A stretch of 64,000 bases of DNA from Isochrysis galbana (taxonomy: Eukaryota > Haptophyta > Isochrysidales > Isochrysidaceae), in the NCBI GenBank assembly GCA_018136815.1, contig CM030943.1, forward strand, positions 1,962,946-2,026,945, in the 5' to 3' direction. This document shows, in pieces, positions 10,122 to 21,123 of the stretch. The notes beneath the pieces were generated by a model. It worked only from the letters and a program-made list of their open reading frames with translations, was not told the origin of the DNA and searched no databases. Every line of letters starts with the position of its first letter. Position 1 is the stretch's first letter. Both the position numbers and the translations under genes were made by a program.

Positions 10122-13100
10122 TTAGGCAAGGGCGGGGGGCGGGGGCTGCTGCTCCTCGACCATTTTGAGCAGACGCTGCCAGCGGTTACGGATGGCGTGC
10201 TCAGTGCGGCCAGGAATACGCTGTGCGATGCGGTACCACTTGTGTCCAATTTCGCGCACGGAGGAGATGATGATGGCGTCCTCGGCCTGATGTGCGGCGC
10301 GCGGGGGGGGGGGGGGGGGATGGATGGCAGGCGACGGGGGATTGAGAGTCTGCGTGGATATACTTGGGCACATCGAGCACGGCGACCGGGCATGCACGTG
10401 GATGGGAGGGAGGCTCAAGCCGTACCTGCGTCCAGCCTACACGCTCCGGCTTGGTAGCGCCCTCCTCGCTGGCGGAAGCCGGCGTCGATGTGCGCCTGCG
10501 CGCTGGCGGCGGATCGACGCGGCCCTCGCCGGTCACGCCAGTGGCAGTCTCGGGCGCCGAGCTGCGCCCAACAGAGCCAAAGCCGCCGGGCAATGGCAGT
10601 GGCGCGTCGTCGTTGGTGCGCAAGCGCGACCAGCGGTTGCGCACCGCATCGTCAGAGCGACCCTATGGCAACGTGGGCGGTGGGGTGGGTGTGAACGTCC
10701 GGGTGAATGGGCGGGGTGGGGGGCGATGGCGGCCGGGCAGGTGGCGGGCGGGGGGGGCCGCACCTGAAGCTGGGAGGCAATCCTCCGCCATCGGTAGCCA
10801 AACTCCTTGACTCCGTTGCGGATTGTCTCATCCTCCTCAGCGGTCCACTCGCGGCGCTCGAGCGCGTTGCGCGGGCACGAGCGTCCACCGGCCGGCCGGC
10901 CGGCCTCGGCCGAGAGTTGGTGGAGTATCGACGGCTCGCCCTCGGTGGAGACCATCGTGGGCAACGGCACGCCGCCTGCCATCGGGCCGACGACTGTTGC
11001 CGTGGGCAGGGTCGCCACGTGTTGCATGTGCTCACTGGGCAAACATTCGGAGTAGTCACTCGCGCACGTCTGGTGCGAGAAGGGTATAGGCAGCGCGGCC
11101 TGCGGATAGGCGTCGAGCGCGGGCGAGAAGCCGGCAGAGGTGCGGCCCGAGTAGGTTGAGGAGCGCTGGCCAGCGGGGAGCACGGGAGAGCCAGCGCCGC
11201 CTGAGGCGTCGTGCTGGTGGAGCGGCGGCACGTAGGCGTAAACCGGCTCAGTGCGCGGGCCATGCTGCGGGGAGGCGCGCGGCGAGCCCGACGACCCGGC
11301 GCGTGAGCGGCCGACGACAGGGGCCACCGGACGGGCACCGGGCTCGCCGTACGGTGGCTCGACCTCGGGCACAGCCTCGCTCTGGGGCGCAGGGACACCC
11401 GGCGAGAGTGGGCCGCGCGGCGAGGCGCAGTCAAGCACAGCGAGCAGCTCAGCAGGGTCAAAGTCATCGCCGCCCAGCAGGTCCATGGGTCCCTCCTCCC
11501 GCGCCTCAGCAGCGAGTGCCTCGAGCTGCATGAGTGCGAGGTTGATCTCCGACCCGTCGGGCAGGGTGCCGCCATCCCCGCGCGCCGCCGCCGCGTCGGC
11601 CACATGCATGTTGTCGATGCCAAGCACGGCATCCACGAAGGCGTTGTCGAAGGGGGAGTCGACCTTGCCACCGGCGGGTGGCTGGGCGAGTGGCGGCGCC
11701 GCGCGCCCGCGGCGCGACGCGGGCGGGGCATAATGCCTGCGCCCGCGATCAAAAGACGCGTTCTTCGACTTTGCTGGCGGCGGGAAGAGCGGCTCCTCCG
11801 CACTGGGCTGTCCAGCTGCGCGTGAGATGGCGTGCGAGAGCTGCCAGAGCGTCATGGAGCGGCCGTCCTCGTCGGACCGCTGCTTGCGCACACGAGGCCA
11901 CGAATCGTGGATGCTTGGTGAAGCGCCAGAGCGACGCTCGTGGTCAGAAACGCGCTCTGAGAGCGAGCGCGAGTCGTGCAAGGGCTCCGGTGAAGGTGCC
12001 TGCTGCAGGAGTGGGAGGGGGGAGCTTTAGCCTTGGGCATACAGAAGAACGTGGAGAGTTCCCTCGACGCTCCCGCCACACAGTTAGCGACGCACTGAGG
12101 GCGCCCGATGGACCGATCCGGATGAAAGCCGAGCTGCTAGGTGCGTCAGGCCTCTCCGTGCCCGCCCGACCCCCGTGAAGCTGCGCACGGATCGTGCGCA
12201 GTGGTGTGGAATGTGTGGGCGTAGTGCGCATTTCGTCCCTGAGCACACAGCACGAGCCACCAGGTGTTCGCGCGAGGCTGGATTGGCGGTGCGTGAGCCG
12301 TGGCCTCAACTAGCTGCCAAGAGCCGATTGCATCGCGAGTCGGTACACAAGTCAGCAGAATCCGCTCCTCCCTCGCCCCAGCAAGAAGGGAGGGAAGCCG
12401 GGAGAGGAAGGGAAGGAGCGAGTGGAGTGCCACGCTACCCCCGCACAATTTGCCCTCCCCCTCCCGCGCCCCCCTCCTCTTCCCCCGGGCAGGTCTAGGC
12501 AGCCCCTTGGAAGGTTTGAGATTGAGTGGCCAGTCGTGGGTGATCCCTGGTGGCCCCCTGGCCGCCGAGACGCGCCGGGGGTTAAAGCTCAGGCAGGCGA
12601 GGGGTGGCCGGGATCAACTCCTTGCCTCCACCCGTGGAGCCCTTTCCAAGCCCTGGTGGAAGCCCGAGAGCGCGCCGGGGGGTGGGTGGGTGGGTGGGGG
12701 GGGGGGAGGGGAGGGGGGGCCGGGGGTTGCGCCCTGCAGGCATTGGACCCCTGTGAGCCTCGTGAGCGCAGGGTTCGCACTGTGCGAGGCCGGGGAAGCG
12801 AGGGAGTGTTGTGCTGATCAACGTTAATCCCTTCCTCGCCACTTACCCCCCCTCCCGTCCTCGAGCCACACTCTCAAGCCCTGAGTGAGGCCTCAGAGGG
12901 CACGGGCAGTACATCTGGCACCTGATTCGCCCTGTGAGAGTCTAGGGAAGCGGGGGAGGGCTGGTCTCTCCCCTCTGCCCCCGCGAGCGGAGGCTCTCTC
13001 ACCTCATAGTCAATCTCCCAGATGGGGGGAGCGGAGCGGCGCTTGAGCGAGCCGGCGCGGGCACCGAGACGAGCGGGGCACGAGAGGTAGCGGCGCGTCT

Positions 13101-13176
13101 CCGCGTCTGACTCGTCTGAGGCGAGGGAGTCCGGGATGGAGAGGGGAGTGTCCATCCCCGAGAGGGAGGAGGCCAT
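10122..13176 (-). CDS. Two-repeat Myb-like transcription factor
   Basis: This is a DNA-binding protein with two SANT/Myb repeats near the C-terminus. Exon 2 (12002-10764) ends with REWTAEEDETIRNGVKEFGY. Exon 3 (10662-10426) begins GRSDDAVRNRWSRL, which completes repeat 1. Exon 4 (10286-10122) completes repeat 2 with HKWYRIAQRIPGRTEHAIRN and ends QQPPPPALA. The introns at 10663-10763 and 10287-10425 are GT-AG and phase 0. An upstream exon (13176-13003, ATG, 58 codons, ending EIDYE before GTGAGA) joins exon 2 in phase 0 across a 1-kb intron with a pyrimidine-rich acceptor. That link is inference. The joined model is 604 residues with a long low-complexity N-terminal half rich in Ser, Pro and Ala. 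The target genes cannot be told from sequence. Confidence 0.83.
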
Positions 13177-13199
13177 CGCTGGCGGGTTGGGGACCCTTG

Positions 13200-13385
13200 G
13201 AAGGAGGCTTGGGTGGGGTTAAGTTTGCACTCGGAGACGTAAGAGTGCGGGGGGGGGGGACGGGGCGGGGGCGAGAGAAGGAGAGAGAGAGAGGGAGAGA
13301 AGGAGGGGGCGAGAGAAGGTTCTGGGGTGTGTTTTAACGAAATGTTTGCGTGCGGGCGAACCAAGGGGGAAGAAGAAGAAGAAGA

Positions 13386-13420
<35 letters not shown>

Positions 13421-14273
13421 CCTCCCACAGGCGGGCCGCAGGTGTCCCCGAGGGGTACCGCGGGGGGTACCCTTCGATACGTAATAAATCGCTCATTTTT
13501 ATGTTAGAATACATCGGGGGAGCTCGCGAGGGAGTGCCCCCGCGGGGCTGGGTGGGTGGGTGGGGAGAGAAAAGAGGAGAGGAGAGAGTGGCGTGAGGAG
13601 AGAGTGGAGGGGCTGTGGGAATGGGGGTCAAGTATGTGAGAGAGAGAGGTGAGGGGAGAGTAGTACGACGGGGGGAGCGAGGAGGAGGAGAGGGGCGAGG
13701 GGGGTGCCGGGGAGAAGAGAAGAGGGAGAGAAGAGAGAGAAAAGAGAGAGAGAAGAGAGAAGAGAGAAGAGAGAAGAGAGAGAGAAGAGAGGGGGAAAGG
13801 GGGCGCAAAAAGCGATCGCGCGGCGCCGCGAAAAGGGGGGAGAGAGGAGAGAGAGAGAGAGGAGTGGGGCAAGGTGTCCCAGGATTCCTCAGAGAATAAG
13901 AGGATTGTTTCGGGCCGTGACGTAGTTGAGAGAGAGCGGAGGGAGCTTGAGAGGAGAGTTGGAGAGGGCAGATGCGCAAGGTTCGAAACCTGAATCTTAC
14001 TGCCGAATTTCTTTAAGAAAAGAGGCCCCGTGGGAGGGGAGAATGGCCCCTCTCTCCTTCCTCAGGGTTTGAAGGCGCGCCCCCCGGGGAGAAGGACATG
14101 GCGCTCCCCCCCTCTCCCTTTCCCCCCCCCCCGCCTTTAGATTAGAAAGAGAGGGGGCGGGAGAGGAGAGAGAAAGCGAGGAGGGAGAAAGGGAGAGAGA
14201 GAGAGCTCCCCGCGCGGGGGGGGGGGGAAGAGAGAAAGAGAGAGAAAGAGAAAGAGAGAGAGAAAGAGAGAGA

Positions 14274-14335
<62 letters not shown>

Positions 14336-14700
14336 GCCGCCTTTGCCTCTGTCGGTTGCGGTCAGTTGGCACTCGCTCCCCCCCCCTCAACCACCTCTCT
14401 CTCTCTCGCTCTCTGCCTCCCTCTCTTCTCTCTTCTCTCTTCTCTCTTCCCTCTTCTCTCTCCTCTCTCCCTCTCTCTCTCTCTCTTCTCTACCTCCCTC
14501 TCCCTCTCTCTCCCTCTCTCTCTCCCCCCCCCCCTCTCTACCTCCCTCTCTCCCCACCTCTCTCTCCCAGTAGACAGTAAAGTCGCAGTCCTTTTTTTTT
14601 GGGGGGGGGGGGAGGGGGGAGGGGCACTTTCTACTTTCTACCGTACGGCAGTCGCCGAGAGGCCACGGGAACGGGGACAGGCAGGGAGACGGGGAGGGGT
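13200..14700. repeat. Long GA/CT microsatellite region
   Basis: Purine-rich sequence at 13265-13420, 13570-13880 and 14140-14331 includes pure (GA)n near 13389-13417 and 14280-14331. It is followed by pyrimidine-rich (CT)n at 14395-14570. It lies just upstream of the Myb gene start. The long Ser/Leu or Arg/Glu ORFs here are repeat translations. A T8-G12 run lies at 14592-14611. Confidence 0.85.
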
Positions 14701-14731
14701 GGAGGGGTCCTCCTGCCAGTATTCTTCAATG

Positions 14732-14931
14732 CCTAGATGGGAAAGGCGGTGCTGGGGCCTGCAAATACAGCCAAATACATATGTACTTCAATCAGGCCAA
14801 ATACATTTCAAATACATTCGAGGCCTACAACCCAGGACGCGCTTCAAATTCAAATACAACCAAATACATATACATATGTATTTGGCCTCTGCCTCTGGCC
14901 AAATACGGTAAATACGTATTTCCCATCTAGG
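14732..14931 (+). mobile_element. MITE with CCTAGATGGG termini (copy 1, complete)
   Basis: The 200-bp element opens with CCTAGATGGGAAAGGCGGT and closes with ACGTATTTCCCATCTAGG, an inverted repeat of about 17 bp. The interior repeats AAATACAT and CCAAATAC. It is flanked by CTTCAATG on the left and CTTCGATG on the right, a probable 8-bp target duplication with one mismatch. Size, termini and duplication length resemble Mutator-like non-autonomous elements. Confidence 0.8.
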
Positions 14932-16151
14932 CTTCGATGCATGGGGAGAATTCTGGGGGTCTGATGAGGAGGAACAGCTCTCGCTGAGGAAGACTGAAAA
15001 CCCACGGGATGTGGGATGGTGGATGGTACCATAGTACCAAACCTTTAGCCTGTAGCCTGTAGCCGTGTAGCCTGTAGGAGCGATAACCAATTCTGTTTGT
15101 TCGACCGTGGACCGTGGACCGTGGACATTTCATTCAGCGAGATGTACTTGTGGCTGTGGTTGTGGTAGGACCGTCAAACAGCTATTTCTATTTCAACTTC
15201 TACGGGTGAAAATGACCAAGACCAAGACCAAGACCAAGTCAAGATTGAGGATTCATCACGAGACGTCCACTTCAACCTTCACCTTCAACTTTTCGCGTTC
15301 TTCTCACTGAAGTTGACTGCGGCCATCGATGGGTGCGGGCGTCTCCTCAAACTTTGAGGGGCGTCACCCCTCACTGACACTCTCGGATGACTGATAGAAT
15401 GATATATGTGTCGAGACGTCGTTGTGGACGACTGTGTCAAGAAAACTCGCCGAGGCAGAGGGTGTATAGTTTTGTAAAAAGGGACGGCTCTCGCCTATCT
15501 TCGCCTCGCTAGGCCCACCGTCCGCGTGGCCTCCGCTCCGCTTCTCCTCTCGGTGGGCTCGCCTCCCCTCCCTCCCTCCCTCCCTCCCTCCAGCTGGAGG
15601 CGCCTGGCCCGGTCCCTCCCCTCCCCCCGCCCCACCCGCCCCGCCGCCCCTCTCCTGCCGCTGCCTTCTCCGCTTGCCGCTCTCTGGCGCCCTGCTTGCG
15701 GCCCCCCTCGCCTCCCAATCCAATCCACCAGGCGTGCACGCCCGCCCCTCCCCTTTCCCTCTTCTTTCCCTCTCTCTCCCGCCCCCCACCCCCCGCGCGC
15801 CCCCCCTTCCCTCCCTGCCTTCCCCCTCCTTTCCGGGCGGTGACGATCACCCCACGCGTCTGAGTGCGTGGTGCCGCCGAGAGCCCAGTGAGTACACTGG
15901 TAGAACCTACTCTCAGCATGGTGGCGCCAAGCGAGGTTGAAAAGCAGTGCCGAGGCACTGTCCGAGCCCGGGAGACGTGCCCACACAACGCGCACGCGCG
16001 ACACATGCCCCGCAGCCCGTTGCCCCCGCCCCACCTCGACCCCGGATGCCCTTCCCCGGCAGCCCTCTTCCCCCACCTCACCTTCTCCTCCCCACCACGC
16101 GCAGCACACGACTGGAGGGCGCAGGCGGTGTGCCCCGCCGCGCCCTCCCCG
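14932..16151. other. Intergenic with short tandem repeats
   Basis: Three copies of GACCGTGG lie at 15103-15124, and a (GACCAA)n run is at 15210-15239. A CCCTCCCT tract at 15566-15590 and C-rich DNA to 15840 precede the deaminase gene. No gene is recognised. Confidence 0.5.
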
Positions 16152-16919
16152 ATGGCGGAGGCGCCGGAGGGCGCCAGGGCGTGGGCACGGCCGCCGGACC
16201 TCACCAAGCTCGAGACCTTCGGCTGGGCCTGGGATGAGCAGCACACTGTCGACGAGAACCTACTCGACCTCGCGTGCCTGCTCGCACGCAACTCGGTCGC
16301 CAAGGACGGCCACATGGGCTGTGTGCTCGTGCGCGGCGTGACCGTGGGGCGCGGCGGCGAGCGGGGTAGCGGGAGCGCGCTGCACATCGGCATAGCGCCG
16401 ACCGTCGATGGCGGCCGCGTTGGCGAGAGGCCTGTGACGCCGACCATCGTCATGCAGTCGGTCAACGCGCCGCTATTCGGCGCGCGCCGCTCGGACTTGC
16501 ACGCCGAGGCACTCGCCGTGTGCGAGAGCGCGCGACTCGGCATCGCGACAGCAGGCCTCTCGTGCTACGTGACGCGTGCGCCGTGCACAAACTGCTACAA
16601 GATGCTTGCCACGGCTGGCGTGTGTCGCATCGTTACGCCCAACAAGGCGCTCGCGTCGGACGACTGCACCGCGTCGGCGAGGCACCTGGGGATCGAGTAC
16701 GTCTGGGTGCCGGACACTGCCGAGCGGGCTGCAGCGCGTGAAGGAATCGCGGCTCAGAACACCGACTATGAGCGCGTGCGCGCGCTTCGCGAGGAGCGCA
16801 AGCGCATGCGCCAGGAGGGCAAGTATGGCCGCAAGGCAATACGTGCAGCCGACGGCGCATCCCCGGCCTGCGGAGTTGGCGAGGAAGGTGATGAGGGCGC
16901 CGAGGCTGCCCTGCGGTGA
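16152..16919 (+). CDS. Zinc-dependent dCMP/cytidine deaminase family protein
   Basis: Enzymes of this fold hydrolytically deaminate cytosine-type bases, typically dCMP to dUMP for thymidylate supply. The zinc site is plain: DLHAEALAV supplies the HAE motif and APCTNCYKML the PCxxC motif, about 35 residues apart. The N-terminal helix of the fold is ENLLDLACLLARNS, followed by GHMGCVLVRG. A basic helical tail (ALREERKRMRQEGKYGRKA) follows the core. The 255-residue model starts at the ATG at 16152. In-frame ATGs also exist at 15864 and 15918, and a pyrimidine-rich CGCAG at 16099-16104 could be an acceptor, so the true start is open. No upstream partner gene hints at the substrate. The family is firm; dCMP preference is inference. 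Confidence 0.84.
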   Translation: MAEAPEGARAWARPPDLTKLETFGWAWDEQHTVDENLLDLACLLARNSVAKDGHMGCVLVRGVTVGRGGERGSGSALHIGIAPTVDGGRVGERPVTPTIVMQSVNAPLFGARRSDLHAEALAVCESARLGIATAGLSCYVTRAPCTNCYKMLATAGVCRIVTPNKALASDDCTASARHLGIEYVWVPDTAERAAAREGIAAQNTDYERVRALREERKRMRQEGKYGRKAIRAADGASPACGVGEEGDEGAEAALR

Positions 16920-17588
16920 GGCGCGAATCGCAGTTGCAGGCGTGCGCGAGGTCCGGCTAGGCCCATCTGGACGAGCCGGCCGCCTTTCGTGTGGACACCG
17001 CGTCTATGCCGGCACATCTGCGCTGCCGCCGTGGTTGGAAGACAAGCCCGAGGCCCGATGGGTGCCATCACGCAAAGGCCAAGGAACAGCGATGTTTGCC
17101 GCCCGCTGCGCTGACCTGCCCAATCTGTGCACCTCGCCTCCCCCACGACCGTTTCCGTTCCTCCAGTTGGATTTTTTTGTTTTTGTGGCCTTGTTCCTCT
17201 AGTCATTGGACTTGTTGCGCCTGTACGTGCGATCGAGTCGAGATGGACGATATTGTGCGCCGTTGCATTTGGCGCTTGGCATAGGTAGTCACGTAGCCAT
17301 AGGCGTTGATATGGCATAGGTAATAGGCAATAGGTGTGATTTGTTGATGTTGATCATCATTAGTGGGCAGTTGTTTGACAAGGCGTTCCGCAAGCCGGCG
17401 TCGCATTTGCAAATGACATTCACCACCAATGTACATCGCCAATGTGTCGTATCCTAAAGTGTGGCGGAGAGACCTCGGCCTCAGGTCTTTTTTTTTGCCG
17501 ACACCCCCACATCTGTCGGGGGTGAAGGTGAAAAAAAAGTGGACCTCAGGTTGCACCTTCTCGCATAATGCGTCAACATCTCGCCTTA
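16920..17588. other. Intergenic, no recognisable gene
   Basis: The segment 17470-17580 (T-run, GTCGGGGGTG, A-run, ACCTCAGGTTGCACC) resembles 37090-37190, so a small dispersed repeat is likely. Nothing else stands out. Confidence 0.4.
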
Positions 17589-18211
17589 TGCCAGAAGGAA
17601 AAGGAAACCCTGCGTCGAGATCTCGACGTAAGTGGCCCGACGCTCCTCTTCGTTTATACATTCCGGAGTCCTTTCGTGACACTTAACTCCGCGCCTACCA
17701 TGACCACCTTGGTCACCCAGGTGCGTCAAGGATGTCTTCTCTACTTCGTTCTCGAGTTTACTGGCCTGGCTTGCCCGCCTCTGTATTGGAATACGTTCGA
17801 GAGTGTCATGAGTGCACTCCTGGCAAACCGTTACCGCGACCGCTCGCCCATCCATCCGGTCTTTCCATCGGTTCCTATCCTTTCGACGTCGTCTATTACG
17901 ATGTTCTTTCGATGGTGCCCACTCACGATTCCGTAGCCGGCCGCTCCGGTTGTGACAAGCTGATTGTTTTCGTCGATTCTCTCTCTCGTTGGATTGAAGC
18001 TGAGCCTTGCAACGGTAACACGGTAACTAACCCCTCGTCCGCGAAATGTCTAGACGTCTTCATGCGTCTCATCGTATCTCGTTATGGAGTCCCTCGCCAA
18101 CTTCGGACCGACGCCCCTGTCTTGTCAACTAACAACAAAGGCGCCCTGGTAATGAACACGAATCTATCTCTGGTAGCGAAAGCCCTCAACATAGCAGAGC
18201 GTCTTGCCTAA
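17589..18211 (+). pseudogene. Ty3/gypsy integrase remnant
   Basis: One frame encodes LRLYIPESFRDT, a TAA at 17684-17686, then RAYHDHLGHPG, YWPGL and ECHECTPGK. That is the H2C2 zinc-binding domain of retroelement integrase. The catalytic core follows, with FDVVYYDVL (first Asp), a FVDSLSRWIEAEP strand, and SRYGVPRQLRTDA (second Asp). The region that should hold the catalytic Glu is missing: the frame jumps to NLSLVAKALNIAERLA and stops. With the internal stop and the lost DDE end it cannot be functional. Repeated sequence shared with 8300-8735 continues to about 18545. Confidence 0.8.
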
Positions 18212-18545
18212 CCAAGCGACCCCTAGCCGCTAGTAGCGAGCCGACCAACCGACGACAGACCTCAGTCACAATGACCACAGTTGCCTGACGCCCAGCACAA
18301 GGAACAAACACACATCAGCCGGTAGCCCGATGGCACAGGGGGAAGGTGAGAACCAGGCCGTCGAGAATCGGTACACACCGTCTGCCACTGGAAACCCACT
18401 ACACCCAGCCCCTAGGTAGAGCACGAGGGGACGAGCCGCAAGGCAGGTGGAGGGGGAGGGAAGGGAAGCGGGCGTGGCTGCGTAGATACTGTGCAGGGTC
18501 GCGCGCGCGGCGAGATTATTAAGAAGTTTTTTTTTTCGTCCTGCA
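18212..18545 (+). mobile_element. Repeat tail downstream of the integrase relic
   Basis: This matches 8400-8735, especially CACTGGAAACCC, CCTAGGTAGAGCACGAGGGG and the TCGCGCGCGCGG motif followed by a T-run. It marks the same element family at both places. Confidence 0.55.
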
Positions 18546-19120
18546 GCCCAAATGTCCTGTACAATGTCTTGTAGCTTAGTTTTTTTTTCGTGGTGCGCAG
18601 CGCTTGTGGGTGCGTTGGGCGGTAGGGTGTTTGCTCATTCAGCCATCTCAAGATCTCAAGCCATCTATAGACGATAAAGATGGTCTTGCAAATACATACC
18701 TTCTAAAAGCTCTCAAATCACATACACATCCGCCTCCAGAGGGGGCAGGGAGGCGGGCTTAGGAGAGGCAGAGCGAGGCGACAGGGCGGACATAGCGAGA
18801 ACGGGAGCGAGGGTGAGGGTGAGTGCGCGAGTGTTGTTGAGAGCTTGGGTGTAGAGTGAGTGTTATTGACGAGGAGCCGTAGCGAGAACGGGGCGAAAGC
18901 GAGAACGAACGAACGAGGACGAACGACGGGAACGAGAGAACGACTACCAAGAACAAGATGTCACGCTCCCTCAACACTGACCCCACTTCCCCTCACATTC
19001 ACGTATCTTTCCAAACTCAAACGGGGAAACACGGGGAATGGAAAAACAAGGAAGAGAAGCCCGAAAGGAGAGCGACGATGCGACGGGAGGGGAGCGACGA
19101 TACGACGGGAGAGCCGATGC

Positions 19121-19810
19121 GATCGACAGTTACAAGGGGAGGGTTAAGGTTAGTAGAAGTAAGGAGGGAATCTACAACATTTCCCGTGCACTGATGAAAA
19201 CAAGAGCGAGGGAGTAGGCTAACCGCTGGGGGAAAACCCACGACGGCGAACACCTGCGACGAGAACGAGGACGAGTATGGGGGAAAACGCGGCAAGGAGG
19301 GACCCAGGCGATCGCAAAGCACAAGGACCAGGCCTGGGAATCAGGATGCACAGGCTACATGTCGAACACGCGATGACTACAGGCTCGTAGGCAGAGGGCC
19401 GTTCGATCGAGCCGGCAGCTGACGCGGCCGTGAAAGAGTCGTTGTTTGTTGCTTGCGGGAAGATGTCTGAGAGGTGTCGTTCCGTCAATTGTGGGACATC
19501 AGTCGAATTGAGCCGATAGGCGTTATACGCGCCGCTCGTCACTCGTAACTCATCACTCGCTCCTTGCCTGTTTGCGCCTCCTTGTGGCCCGTGCGTCCTG
19601 ATTCCCAGACCTGGTCCTTTTGCTTTGCGATCGCCTGGGTCCCTCCTTGCCGCGGTTTTCCCCCGCGCTCGTCCTCGCAGGTGTTCCTCGTCGTGGGTTT
19701 TTTCCCAACGGTTAGCCTACCCCCGCGCCCTTGTTATCATCAGTGCACGAGAAGTCTTGTAGATTCCCTCCTTACTTCTACTAATTCTCCCCTCGTAACT
19801 GTCGATCCCG
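19121..19810. repeat. Large inverted repeat (arms about 220-230 bp)
   Basis: The arm at 19121-19354 and the arm at 19589-19810 are reverse complements with moderate divergence. Examples are GATCGACAGTTAC against GTAACTGTCGATC, GGGAATCTACAA against TTGTAGATTCCC, and GGAATCAGGATGCAC against GTGCGTCCTGATTCC. About 235 bp separate them. The right arm leads directly into the end of a Ty3/gypsy element, so the repeat may come from two opposed copies of its pol end. Confidence 0.7.
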
Positions 19811-20290
19811 TCAAGGACGTGACGTACGAAATCGGGGGCCGCCGCGCTAAGATGCCGATTTTGTGCTCGCTTTGGATCCATGGGTTAATCCTCCTCTTCT
19901 AGGTCTCTCGTTTCGTATGGTTAAACGAACTCTCTTGGCTCGACAACGGGAGACGTCTCGATTTAAGTCGGGGGGTGTTGTATTCCTGCCCATCTGCATC
20001 CGAAGGCTATAGGCATGAATATTCGTGTAAGGTACGCGCCCACACTGACAGTTGAACAGTTCCCCGTGTTGCCACTGACGCACAAGACACACAGATTCGG
20101 ATTCCCCATGGTCTCAAGTCCAGGTTTGCAGATTTTGGTCTCGAAACTTGCGATCCGAATTTTGTTTTTGCTGTTACCAAAATTGTTTGGTCGTTTAAGG
20201 TAATAAAACGGCATGACCTCGACTTCGCATTCTGCAGTCGCCCTGCGAGACTCTCTCTGTCTCTCTCCGTCCTCCTCTCCTCGGCCGACG
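19811..20290 (+). mobile_element. Ty3/gypsy 3' end: polypurine tract and LTR
   Basis: The last internal sequence includes GTGACGTACGAAATCGGGGG and ends with a CGGGGGG polypurine tract at 19969-19975. The LTR starts TGTTGTATTCC at 19976 and matches the complete LTR at 8739-9052 through TCGGCCGACG at 20290. Its last few bases are replaced by a MITE fragment. A polypurine tract directly before a TG start is the usual primer site for plus-strand DNA synthesis. Confidence 0.72.
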
Positions 20291-20299
20291 TTGAGAATG

Positions 20300-20347
20300 G
20301 TTTGGCTGTATGTATTTGCAGGCCCCGACACCGTATTTCCCACCTAG
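20300..20347 (-). mobile_element. MITE fragment (CCTAGATGGG family)
   Basis: On the minus strand it reads CCTAGGTGGGAAATACGGTG followed by the family interior GCAAATACATAC. Only one end of the element is present, and it joins the truncated LTR. Confidence 0.65.
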
Positions 20348-20539
20348 GGTCCGTATCGCAGTCCTGGGACTAGGAGTAAACAAGGATGTCACCAGGAGAG
20401 CCGGCGCCCCTCTCCCTCGCATCGCTTTAAGTGTAAGTAGCGTCTTGCTCCTACCCACATAGTGATAGTGAGAGGAGACCGATTCTAATCTTAGTTCTCA
20501 TCGTCGGAGAGCTTTACTTCTTTACTTGGTCCCTCTCCC

Positions 20540-20594
20540 CCGCTGTCTCGTCCCCCGCCTCTCTCTCTCTCTGCTCTCTCTTCTCTCCCTTCTC

Positions 20595-20627
<33 letters not shown>

Positions 20628-20672
20628 GCTCTCTCTTCTCTCTCTCTGCTCTCTCTTCTCTCCCTCTCTCTC

Positions 20673-20755
<83 letters not shown>

Positions 20756-21115
20756 GCCCCTCCCTCGCAGGTTCCCCTTTTCAATTTGTGGGGCGAGAAT
20801 ATATAGCTGTCTTGACGGGAGAGGAGGAGAGAGTAGAGAGTACAGATGTGGGGAGAGAGGTGGCAGGAGAGAGAGAGAGAGTACTCCTACAAAGAAGAAG
20901 AAGAAGAGAGAGAAAGAGAGAGAGGGAGAAGGAGAGGGAGAAAGAGAGAGGGGGGGGAGAGAGAGAGAGAGAGAGAATCAATGGAGAGAGAGAGAAAGAG
21001 GGAGGGAGAGAGTGAAGAGGACAGAGAGAGAAGAGGGGAAGAAGAGAAGGGGATGGATAGAGAAAGAAAGAGCCAAGAGAGAAGAGAGAAGAGAGAAGAG
21101 AACGAGCGCAGGGCC
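20540..21115. repeat. CT then GA microsatellites upstream of the BRAP-like gene
   Basis: Pyrimidine-rich DNA at 20555-20752 includes about 70 bp of pure (CT)n. It is followed by purine-rich DNA at 20818-21110 that runs almost to the ATG at 21124. The arrangement suggests a CT-rich promoter side and a GA-rich leader. Confidence 0.8.
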
Positions 21116-21123
21116 GCCGGCCC

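Noticed and set aside
12999..13979. 326-codon open frame on the minus strand
   Set aside because: Mostly Ser/Pro/Leu from CT repeats. Only the part overlapping the Myb first exon (13003-13176), in a different frame, looks like coding sequence.
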